Origin: a bacterium
Lineage (GTDB): Bacteria > Fidelibacterota > Marinisomatia > Marinisomatales > TCS55
NCBI GenBank assembly: GCA_004321715.1
Contig: SGYN01000003.1
Location: forward strand, 39,645-103,644
DNA: 64,000 nucleotides
Direction: 5' to 3'
The notes below the pieces were generated by a model. The model was not told the DNA's origin, ran no database searches, and saw only the letters and a list, made by a program, of their open reading frames with translations. Of the stretch, positions 38,302 to 46,996 are shown in pieces; positions within the stretch are counted from its first letter, which is position 1; each line of letters opens with the position of its first letter. The position numbers were made by a program, and so were the translations under genes.

Positions 38302-39975
38302 ATGTTCAACCCCTTTATTATAAAACTATTTATCATAATTACATTATTATTATCATGTGAACATTCCTTAACAGATTCTAGCAAAAAATCTCTTCTTAGT
38401 TTTACAGATGTTACCAAAAAAGCTGGACTAGCTAATTTTAAACATGTTTCCGGATCAATTGGGAATAAATGGTTTCCAGAATCAATGGGGTCTGGATGCG
38501 GGTTTATTGATTATAATTCTGATGGGTGGGTTGATATTCTTCTTGTGGGTGGTGGAAGTTGGGAAAACGAAGCAGACCCACCTTCACCTTCATTGTTTTT
38601 GTATAAAAATAACAAGGACGGAACATTTAAAGATGTGACGGATGAAAGTGGGCTGGGAGAAATATATACGTATGGTTTTGGGGTTTGTGTTGCAGATTAT
38701 GACAATGATGATGATCATGATTTTTTCTTTACAACAATATGGAATAACTATTTATTTAGAAATGATAGCGGGGTTTTTGTTAATGTGAGTAATAGCAGTG
38801 GGCTCGGAAATGATTCTCTGTGGAGTACTACATCAATTTTTTTTGATGCAAATAAAGATGGTTTTGTTGACTTGTTTGTGGGAAGCTATGTTGATTGGAG
38901 CCCCGCGAATGATATTTGGTGTACTTTAGATGGAAGTACAAAAAACTACTGTACTCCGGAACTATATAATGGCGTTGCTAGTCAGTTTTATCAAAACAAT
39001 GGAGACGGAACTTTTAGCAATACAACTGAAGCTGCTGGTTTCCTTCCCTCGCCTGGTAAAATGTTAGGAGCCGCGGAGTTAGATTTTAATAATGACGGTT
39101 GGCCAGATTTAGCTGTCGCTAGCGATACACAAAGAGATCTTTTATACCAAAATAATGGAGATGGAACTTTTAATGAAATTGGGGCAATAAGCGGGGTTGC
39201 TTATGATGAAAATGGTAGAGCAAGAGCTGGAATGGGAATCGATGTTGGTGTAATTGATAAATCCGGAAAAGAAACAATTTTTGTAGGAAACTTTTCCAAA
39301 GAAATGATAAGTGTGTTTAGGCATTCCAGCGGACAGTTTTTTGAAGACATATCTGCTATATCAAAGGTTGGGCGCCCAAGCCTCATGACCTTAACGTTTG
39401 GATTGTTTCTTTTAGATATTGATCTTGATGGTGATTTAGACTTGTATACTGCAAATGGCCATGTTCAAATAGGAATTGAAGAAACGCAAGATGGTATTTT
39501 TTATCGAGAACCTAGCCATTTGTTTCTTAATGATGGGAACGGTATTTTTAATGATATTGTTCCTTTAATAGGCGGACCTCTTTCTAAACCGATAGTTGGA
39601 AGAGGGGCTGCATATGCTGATTACGATAATAATGGAACGTTAGATATTTTAGTGACTGAAAATAATGGCCCAGCTTATCTTATAAGAAATAATAATCTGA
39701 ACAATTATTTGAGAGTTAAAATTAAATCAATAAATAGCAATCGAGACGGTATAGGTACAAAACTAATTGCAACAACTAAAGATAATAGGATGATTAGAAG
39801 GGTCAAAACAGGATCAAGCTTTATGTCACACTCTGAAGCTACTATAACGTTTGGTCTTGGAAAACATCAAATGGTTGATAGCTTATATGTATATTGGCCA
39901 AATAATAAAATAGACATATTTCTTGATATTCAATCTTCACAAGAAATACTATTAATTGAGAATAATGCAAATTAA
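38302..39975 (+). CDS. FG-GAP/VCBS repeat lipoprotein with ASPIC/UnbV domain
   Basis: 557 aa; LLLSCEHS lipobox; FIDYNSDGWVDILLVGGG; GSSFMSHSEATITFGLGKHQMVDSLYVYWPNN; clearly paralogous to 30376-32112. Confidence 0.85.
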   Translation: MFNPFIIKLFIIITLLLSCEHSLTDSSKKSLLSFTDVTKKAGLANFKHVSGSIGNKWFPESMGSGCGFIDYNSDGWVDILLVGGGSWENEADPPSPSLFLYKNNKDGTFKDVTDESGLGEIYTYGFGVCVADYDNDDDHDFFFTTIWNNYLFRNDSGVFVNVSNSSGLGNDSLWSTTSIFFDANKDGFVDLFVGSYVDWSPANDIWCTLDGSTKNYCTPELYNGVASQFYQNNGDGTFSNTTEAAGFLPSPGKMLGAAELDFNNDGWPDLAVASDTQRDLLYQNNGDGTFNEIGAISGVAYDENGRARAGMGIDVGVIDKSGKETIFVGNFSKEMISVFRHSSGQFFEDISAISKVGRPSLMTLTFGLFLLDIDLDGDLDLYTANGHVQIGIEETQDGIFYREPSHLFLNDGNGIFNDIVPLIGGPLSKPIVGRGAAYADYDNNGTLDILVTENNGPAYLIRNNNLNNYLRVKIKSINSNRDGIGTKLIATTKDNRMIRRVKTGSSFMSHSEATITFGLGKHQMVDSLYVYWPNNKIDIFLDIQSSQEILLIENNAN

Positions 39976-41179
39976 TTATTCAATTAAAACCCTTCTGGCT
40001 TTATTGCTTATATGCTCTTGCTCAAAAGAAGAAAACAAGATTTCTTATAACATTAAAAAAAGAAATCCTATGGTGAATTATTTTTTGATGCAGGGCAATC
40101 TGTTTTTAAAAAAACATGATTTTAAAAAAGCTTTGGCTCTAGCTGACAGCGCGGAATCATATGACTTAAATAAAGATGATGTATATTTTTTTAAAGGAAG
40201 GGTTTTTTCAGAACTTGGAAGGTTTGCAAAAGCTGATAAAGCTTATAATAATACAATAAAAATAAATCCCAATTATATTGGCGCTTGGAACAATTTAGGC
40301 AACAATGCTTTTAGGCAACAAAATTTTAGTCAAGCGGTTAAATACTATAAAAAAGAATTAAATCAAAATAAAACAAGCATCCCGTTCAGGGCATTAGGTA
40401 GGGCATATGTAGAGCTAGGAAAAACCGATAGTGCGAGAATTTGTTTTCAACACGCAGTAGAGCTCGATAATAATTATGCATCTGCCTATTTAAACCTTGG
40501 GCAACTTGAACAAGATGAAGGAAATTTAAATAAGGCACTTCAACTGGTAAGTAGAGCATATGCATTGGAACCAGGCAATGTAGAATATCAGTATGTCTAT
40601 AGCACTATTCTTGTACAAATGGATCGGGGCAAAGAAGCGATATACAGTCTTCGAGAAATAATAAAAAAATGGCCTTGGCATCATGGCGCACATTATAATC
40701 TTGGAAGAGCCCTAATTCAATCAGGGCAAAAAAAAGATGGTCAAGAATATTTAGATAAATCTGAAATCGTACGTGCGGCACAAGCAAAAATAGATCACTT
40801 GGAAAACACCATACGGGCCCTTCCTGATGATCCTTATTCCTATGCTGCCCTAGCATTTGCGCTTAGAAAAGTGGGGCGGTTTAATGATGCAATGCATTCA
40901 TATAAAGTTGCATTGTTTCTTGATCCAAATAATTATGATATATGGAATAATGTAGCAAATCTATATTTATTACAAAAGGATACTACAAAAGCATTAAACA
41001 CTTATAATTACATTGTTGAAAAAAGCCCAGAGTTAATTGATACATGGTTAAACATGGGCGTTGTATACGCATTATCCAATCAAAAAGATAATGCAATATA
41101 TGCTTGGGAGCGCGTTCTGGGGTATCAGCCAAATAATCTTTCCGCAATTAAGTATTTAAATAAAATTAAAAATAATTAA
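39956..41179 (+). CDS. TPR-repeat lipoprotein (paralog of 37108-38301)
   Basis: 407 aa; LLICSCSKEE lipobox; TPR repeats; overlaps the preceding gene by 20 bp. Confidence 0.82.
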   Translation: MRIMQINYSIKTLLALLLICSCSKEENKISYNIKKRNPMVNYFLMQGNLFLKKHDFKKALALADSAESYDLNKDDVYFFKGRVFSELGRFAKADKAYNNTIKINPNYIGAWNNLGNNAFRQQNFSQAVKYYKKELNQNKTSIPFRALGRAYVELGKTDSARICFQHAVELDNNYASAYLNLGQLEQDEGNLNKALQLVSRAYALEPGNVEYQYVYSTILVQMDRGKEAIYSLREIIKKWPWHHGAHYNLGRALIQSGQKKDGQEYLDKSEIVRAAQAKIDHLENTIRALPDDPYSYAALAFALRKVGRFNDAMHSYKVALFLDPNNYDIWNNVANLYLLQKDTTKALNTYNYIVEKSPELIDTWLNMGVVYALSNQKDNAIYAWERVLGYQPNNLSAIKYLNKIKNN

Positions 41180-41197
41180 AAAATTTTATTCTGATTT

Positions 41198-42256
41198 ATG
41201 CATATGAAAACAATCTATTTGTTTGCAATCACAGTAATTATATCTTTTTCTTGTGATAGAAATAGTGTCATACAAGGAAATTTTTCATTTCTTGTAACTG
41301 GAAATGTGCAAGGTGAGTTATATCCTAAAAAAATGCGTAGAGGGAGCTTGGGCGGAATAGCCAGGCGGTCTACTTTTATAAATGAAGAAAAAAAGAATAT
41401 GAATCCAATAATTCTTGATGCTGGAAATTTATTTGCTGGAGACTCTAGTGGTGTGGCGCTAGTTAAAAGTTATAATGCAATGGGTTATGATGCTCTCAAC
41501 GTTGGAGTAGAAGATTTATCTATTAAGAACGACTTAAAGAAAATGAAAAGACTTGCCAATTTTCCGTTTATCTCTGCAAACATAATAGATAAAAAATCTG
41601 GAAAACTCGCATTTAAACCATATGTAATCATTGAAAGAAACGGGTTTAAGGTTGGAATAGTTGGTTTGTCTAATAATAGAAATATTAATTCAGATTATAC
41701 AATTAATGATCCTGTTGTGATTGGTAAAAAGATATTAAAAACATTAGCAAGAAAAACCAGATATCAAGTTGTAATGTTTAACGGCGCGTATGATCAAAGC
41801 ATACAATTGCAAAAAGAACTATTAGAAGCTGATTTTATATTTGTTAGCGGACATAAAGAGATACCAAGAAAAACAAGTGTTTATGATGGTGGGGCTTTTA
41901 TATACAGTGTGGGTGAATATGGACAATCAATTGTATCAACTAAAATTAGCATCGCTCATGTTGATTCCTCATTAAAAGATATAAGCATGTTGCTTGAGCG
42001 TGAAAAATTTATTGATGAGACCTTAGATCTTCTTCATGGTGGGTCTTCTGTAAGTGTAGAAAAAATGTATTCAGGCAATTACGATATGACGCAGCGAATT
42101 AAACAAATTAAACTTGAACTACAATCAGCTAGAGATGAGCTGGAAAAAACCGTTAACTCGGTTGAGTTTGATTTTATTCCTTTATCAGATTTTATAAAAG
42201 ATGATGAAAAAATTAATTCAATTATAAATGAGGAAAATGTTGAGCTTAACAAGTAA
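41198..42256 (+). CDS. UshA-like metallophosphoesterase-fold lipoprotein with degenerate catalytic motifs
   Basis: 352 aa; ISFSCDRN lipobox; FSFLVTGNVQGELYP, MGYDALNVGVEDLS, FPFISANI, FIFVSGHKEIPRK align with 5'-nucleotidase motif positions. Confidence 0.65.
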   Translation: MHMKTIYLFAITVIISFSCDRNSVIQGNFSFLVTGNVQGELYPKKMRRGSLGGIARRSTFINEEKKNMNPIILDAGNLFAGDSSGVALVKSYNAMGYDALNVGVEDLSIKNDLKKMKRLANFPFISANIIDKKSGKLAFKPYVIIERNGFKVGIVGLSNNRNINSDYTINDPVVIGKKILKTLARKTRYQVVMFNGAYDQSIQLQKELLEADFIFVSGHKEIPRKTSVYDGGAFIYSVGEYGQSIVSTKISIAHVDSSLKDISMLLEREKFIDETLDLLHGGSSVSVEKMYSGNYDMTQRIKQIKLELQSARDELEKTVNSVEFDFIPLSDFIKDDEKINSIINEENVELNK

Positions 42257-44120
42257 ATTATTTCCATATAGCGCTATGGCTGAAGAAAAAACAATTGCTT
42301 GTTATGTGTATTTTTTATTCATAACCATCTCAAGTGTAATAAATAATAATATTGCATTTGCTCAGCAAAACACATCAATAAAATTAAAAGACTTAGCTAG
42401 TTCATCGGGAATTGATTTTATTCATTATGCTCCAAGACCCCGGTGGTGTGAAATTGGCCCTACAGTAGTTGGCGCAGCAACAAATGAGGGTTTAAATCTA
42501 GTTTTTGAACAGGAAAAGGAATATTGGAAATCAAATGGGCGTCTTATGACCATGGATGAGTTTGCTAATATCCACTTAATAAAAATGAATGGCTCTGGTG
42601 CGGCTTGGATTGATTATGATAGGGATGGTGATTGGGATCTTTATTTAGTTAATTGTCAAGGAGATGCAAGTGTCACTAATGCCATGTATGAAAACATAGG
42701 TAGTGGCGTGTTCACAAAAGTAAATAAATCTGGAGCTGAAGATGACGGGGAAGGAATGGCCGTTTCTTCAGCCGATTATAATAACGATGGGTTTCCTGAT
42801 CTGTTTGTTACTAATTATGGAAATTTTAAACTATATAAAAATAATAAAAACAAGACTTTTTCAGATGCTACTCAAGAAGCTTTTAGTAGTACAATTAAAG
42901 ATAAATGGTATGGTGGATCAGCTTGGGGGGATTACGATAACGATGGCGACTTAGATTTATATGTTACAGGGTATGTTGATTTTTCTAGAAGGCCAAAATT
43001 TACTAGTTTACGCTTTCCTATGGATTTCGGCGGCACACCAAACACATTATACAGAAATAATGGTGATGGCTCTTTTACTGACGTTACTACAACAACCGGG
43101 GTTTTGGATGATGCATCAAGAAAATCAATGCAGGTAGTATTTAATGATTTTAATGATGATCGTTTGCCTGATCTTTTTGTAACAAACGATACAGATGCAA
43201 ATGGTTTTTATTTAAATAAAGGCGATGGAACATTCAAGCAGTTTTCAGGTCCTAGTGGCCTAAGCACAACCGATGGAAGCATGGGTATAGCTTTAGGAGA
43301 CGTTAACAAAGACGGCTTAACAGATGTGGTATATACTAACTATGCGGCTGAAGTAAATACATTAGCAATGCTGCTGGATAACAAGTCAAGCAATGATGGA
43401 AAATTGAATAATGCCGTTTTTGTTCAAGATTTTGAGTCTCCACTTTTGCATAAGTTAACATGGCCAAAAGTTAGTTGGGCTCCAGGACTATATGATTTAG
43501 ATAATGATAAAGATTTGGATCTTTTTTTTGCCAATGGTCATTTAAACTCGGTTAGCGGTGATAACAGACAATCAAATCAACTTTTTGAAAATGATGGTAC
43601 CGGACGATTTAAAGATATTACAGAAAGTTCTGGCGTCTTAAGCGCAGGAAACCGTATTCACCGATCCGCAATATATGCAGATTATGATAATGATGGTATG
43701 GTTGATATGTTTGTTACAGTTAATGGACAACAAGTAGAAGATGGATCTGGAAATAATATATTTGATAAACACCAAGGAAAAGGCGTTTTGTTTCATAATG
43801 AAACCAAAAATAACAACCATTGGATTAAAGTGAGGCTGGAGGGCGTTACATCAAATAAAGACGCCTTTGGATCGCAGGTTATCATCCATACAGCAAGCGG
43901 TGTATACTCTCAATCGCTAGTCTCTGGTCAAGGATATTTTTCATCCCATGCAAAAGAATTATATTTTGGTCTGGGGACAGAAGATAAAATTGATAAAATA
44001 GAAATTAAATGGCCAAGTGGCGTTAATCAGTTTTTTAATAATATTTCTACAAAACAAACAATATATGTTATTGAAAACGGAAAATTATATCAAAACACTT
44101 TGGTCTTAAGCAATCAATGA
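42228..44120 (+). CDS. FG-GAP/VCBS repeat protein with ASPIC/UnbV domain
   Basis: 630 aa; DYDRDGDWDLYLVN, DYNNDGFPDLFVTN, DYDNDGDLDLYVTG; GQGYFSSHAKELYFGLGTEDKIDKIEIKWPSG. Confidence 0.85.
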   Translation: MRKMLSLTSKLFPYSAMAEEKTIACYVYFLFITISSVINNNIAFAQQNTSIKLKDLASSSGIDFIHYAPRPRWCEIGPTVVGAATNEGLNLVFEQEKEYWKSNGRLMTMDEFANIHLIKMNGSGAAWIDYDRDGDWDLYLVNCQGDASVTNAMYENIGSGVFTKVNKSGAEDDGEGMAVSSADYNNDGFPDLFVTNYGNFKLYKNNKNKTFSDATQEAFSSTIKDKWYGGSAWGDYDNDGDLDLYVTGYVDFSRRPKFTSLRFPMDFGGTPNTLYRNNGDGSFTDVTTTTGVLDDASRKSMQVVFNDFNDDRLPDLFVTNDTDANGFYLNKGDGTFKQFSGPSGLSTTDGSMGIALGDVNKDGLTDVVYTNYAAEVNTLAMLLDNKSSNDGKLNNAVFVQDFESPLLHKLTWPKVSWAPGLYDLDNDKDLDLFFANGHLNSVSGDNRQSNQLFENDGTGRFKDITESSGVLSAGNRIHRSAIYADYDNDGMVDMFVTVNGQQVEDGSGNNIFDKHQGKGVLFHNETKNNNHWIKVRLEGVTSNKDAFGSQVIIHTASGVYSQSLVSGQGYFSSHAKELYFGLGTEDKIDKIEIKWPSGVNQFFNNISTKQTIYVIENGKLYQNTLVLSNQ

Positions 44121-44151
44121 CATCTTTAATATTCTTGTTATCTGATAATTT

Positions 44152-44991
44152 TTGTTTACATATATAAAAGGTTCAGCTTTATTGATTTTCATAGCTGCAA
44201 CTTGTGTAACAGCGCAAGTTAGGCAGCAAGTATCTATGGAGCTATCTATGAGCTTTGATGTTCCATATGTTGGTCCTATCAAAAAATTAGACACATTTAT
44301 TTTTGGTCCTAATATTTCACATCACACAGAAAAAACAGAGGCAAAAAGATTTTATGCAAAAATGTTGGTTAATGATTCCAAAGGGAAAATAATTGATGCA
44401 AACAACAAACTGTACATCAAATATAATATTGAAAATAAAGAATACTGGGAAATACCATTTGAAAAAGCATTATATAAAAAAGACTCTACTAAAACAAAAA
44501 AAAGTTCTAAAAGGAAAAATTCGAGATGGTCAATGCCCTTTGGTGATGATGAAAGCCCTATAGATAGTGTTTATAGAACAAAACAGAATGGTGGGCTACT
44601 TCTGGGGGTCGAAAGCATGAAATGGAAAACAACTTTTACGGACTCTTCTGGGGGTGTCTTAATTATAGAAGAATGGGAAACTCCCCAGCTGCCAGCATTA
44701 AGGCTTGCAGATTCATTAAATAAATCATTACAGATGTATCTTGGCAGACCAGATACAATGATAGCAACGTTTGGTGGTGGGTTTTCAAATATGATGCTGA
44801 AATCCAAAAACATCAAGCATCAGCTGCCTCCTATTAATGGTGAAATAATTAAAGCTATAATTCAAACTTTTGAAGAAGGTGAATTAACCCCAACTTTCGT
44901 AATGGAGCTCGAGATAACGGAGCTTAATATTGAGCCTTTAAATAAAGATAGCTTTCGTGTTCCAAAGCTGTATACTATAATTGATCAATAG
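44152..44991 (+). CDS. Hypothetical secreted protein
   Basis: 279 aa with N-terminal signal-like sequence (YIKGSALLIFIAATCVTAQ); no family recognised. Confidence 0.55.
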   Translation: MFTYIKGSALLIFIAATCVTAQVRQQVSMELSMSFDVPYVGPIKKLDTFIFGPNISHHTEKTEAKRFYAKMLVNDSKGKIIDANNKLYIKYNIENKEYWEIPFEKALYKKDSTKTKKSSKRKNSRWSMPFGDDESPIDSVYRTKQNGGLLLGVESMKWKTTFTDSSGGVLIIEEWETPQLPALRLADSLNKSLQMYLGRPDTMIATFGGGFSNMMLKSKNIKHQLPPINGEIIKAIIQTFEEGELTPTFVMELEITELNIEPLNKDSFRVPKLYTIIDQ

Positions 44992-45853
44992 CGTGCTAAA
45001 CAAGCAGATTTACCCACTACTTATCGTTGGTTTAATAGCGATATCTACATCCCCGGTTATTGCGAAACTATTACCCAATGTCCCTGCTGCTGTAATAGCC
45101 TTTTGGAGAATGGCAATTGCGAGCGCAGTTTTATGGATCTACGCTGGGGTTTTTTCACATAGTTCGAAAAGCTCTAATAATACAAAATTAGTATATTTAG
45201 CAGGAGCATCTCTAGCGATGCATTTTATCTTTTGGTTTGGAGCCTTGAAACTAACTTCTATAGCAAACACAACTGTTTTAGGAATAGTTGCACCTGCGTT
45301 TACGCTATTAATTGAGAGACTGATTTATGGTAAAAGAATAAATACTCTTAGCGCCATATCCTTAATAATAATTTTTATTGGATGTACAGTTGTTCAGGGA
45401 AGTAATTTAGGAAAATTTAGCGGTGAAGGACTTGGCAATGCTATGGCTATTATATCTGCAGTATTTTTGGGTATAGTATTTCTGATTGGTTCAAAAGCCA
45501 GACAAGATATCGGAGTTCTTCCTTACACAAAAAATTTATTTACTGTATCGGCTGTTGTGCTTCTGATTTCTTCTTTATCGTTAAATAATTCCATATTCAA
45601 CTATAGTATAGAAAATTATTTTTGGTTATTTATGTTGGGAATTATTCCTACGTTGATAGGTCATACCATATTTAGCTACTCAATAAAATATGTTTCTCCC
45701 ACAATCTTAGCATCCATACCCCTTGGTGAGCCTATAATCGCTTCTATTCTTGCCTTTGTTTTGTTTAATGAAGGTATTACTTCCCATGTTTTTATTGGTG
45801 GAATAATTATAGCAGCGGGGTTGCTTTTATTGATCAAGAATAATACAAATTAA
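44981..45853 (+). CDS. EamA/DMT-superfamily transporter
   Basis: 290 aa, about 10 TM segments; SPVIAKLLPNVPAAVIAFWRMAIASAVLW, TLIGHTIFSYSIKYVSPTILASIPLGEPIIASILA. Confidence 0.85.
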   Translation: MINSVLNKQIYPLLIVGLIAISTSPVIAKLLPNVPAAVIAFWRMAIASAVLWIYAGVFSHSSKSSNNTKLVYLAGASLAMHFIFWFGALKLTSIANTTVLGIVAPAFTLLIERLIYGKRINTLSAISLIIIFIGCTVVQGSNLGKFSGEGLGNAMAIISAVFLGIVFLIGSKARQDIGVLPYTKNLFTVSAVVLLISSLSLNNSIFNYSIENYFWLFMLGIIPTLIGHTIFSYSIKYVSPTILASIPLGEPIIASILAFVLFNEGITSHVFIGGIIIAAGLLLLIKNNTN

Positions 45854-45869
45854 TTGATATAGAATTAAA

Positions 45870-46559
45870 TCATTTTGTGTCATTCGCGTATTCGCCATGA
45901 AACTTTCTTGGTAGCAGTGCTGCTATATTCCGCATGATATCATCACCAATTTCAGCTAATTGGTTTTGGCGGTTGATTCGGTCAGATGGAAGATCACGTG
46001 AAATAGAAAATGGAATTCCAACTTTGACTTTCACCTGAGGTCTTATACCTTTAAACCACTTGTGCCATATATCTTTATCCAAGCCAACAACGCTCATGGG
46101 CAGTATTTTGCAATCAGATTTTAATGAAAGATATGTAACCCCTTTTTTTGGCTTTCGCAGCGCGGGCCCTGTAGTTGCTTCTGGGAATATTCCTAATATT
46201 TCACCATTTCGCAAAGCTTGAACTGCTATCTTAATTGTTGATGGAGCTAGCTTCTGTCTGTTGGTTGGAATAAAACCATAAAGTTTACCTGCAACTATGA
46301 CATCCCATTTAATATCTTGGTCGCTTGCTGCGAGAAAGCTTATAGGCTTTCGTATTGCATATGCCACAAGTGCTGGGTCAAATATATGGAAATGATTTAT
46401 TGCTATAATATATGGACCGTTTTTAGGAATATTATTTCTTCCATATACTCTGGGCTTTAATAAAACGGTGCATAGCAAAAGATTCAAATAACTTGATAGA
46501 TACCGAACCCATTTTGGTAATAATTTGTAAGAATCCAGCTTCGTTCGTACAGAACTCAT
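45870..46559 (-). CDS. 1-acyl-sn-glycerol-3-phosphate acyltransferase family protein (PlsC-like)
   Basis: 229 aa; NHFHIFDPALVAYA (HX4D-like), GIFPEATTGPALRKPKKGVTYLS. Confidence 0.82.
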   Translation of the reverse strand: MSSVRTKLDSYKLLPKWVRYLSSYLNLLLCTVLLKPRVYGRNNIPKNGPYIIAINHFHIFDPALVAYAIRKPISFLAASDQDIKWDVIVAGKLYGFIPTNRQKLAPSTIKIAVQALRNGEILGIFPEATTGPALRKPKKGVTYLSLKSDCKILPMSVVGLDKDIWHKWFKGIRPQVKVKVGIPFSISRDLPSDRINRQNQLAEIGDDIMRNIAALLPRKFHGEYANDTK

Positions 46560-46585
46560 TACAATATTATATAACTAATTATTTA

Positions 46586-46984
46586 TTAAAACGGTAAGTC
46601 ATCATCGTTTGATGGTGGCGAAGATTGGCTGCCTCCGCTTTCCGTGTTGCGACGCCCTAGCGTTGTAAAGGCATTTCCGACCACTTCTGTTGAATATCTT
46701 TTCATCCCTTCTTTGTCTTCCCAGGACCGTGTTTGCAGCCTGCCCTCCACATACACCATTTGCCCTTTTTTTACATACTCTCCAGCAAACTCTGCCTGCT
46801 TCCCAAACAATACGCATCGATGCCACTCTGTGTGGTCCTCCCAATTACCCTCGGTATTTTTTCTAGATTCATTGGTTGCCACGCTAAATGTTGCAACAGC
46901 GGTACCACCTGGGGTAAATCTGCTTTCAGGATCTCCCCCTAAGTGGCCAACTAGTATAACTTTATTTACACTCCCTTTTTGCAT
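46586..46984 (-). CDS. ssb: Single-stranded DNA-binding protein
   Basis: 132 aa; NKVILVGHLGGDPESRFTPGGTAVATFSVATNE and acidic C-terminal tip DDDLPF. Confidence 0.96.
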   Translation of the reverse strand: MQKGSVNKVILVGHLGGDPESRFTPGGTAVATFSVATNESRKNTEGNWEDHTEWHRCVLFGKQAEFAGEYVKKGQMVYVEGRLQTRSWEDKEGMKRYSTEVVGNAFTTLGRRNTESGGSQSSPPSNDDDLPF

Positions 46985-46996
46985 GTGTTCTCCTTA

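Noticed and set aside
46602-46844. 80-aa minus-strand ORF overlapping ssb, and plus-strand ORFs 46644-47033 and 46733-46942
   Set aside because: Alternative-frame or antisense shadows of the clearly recognisable ssb gene.
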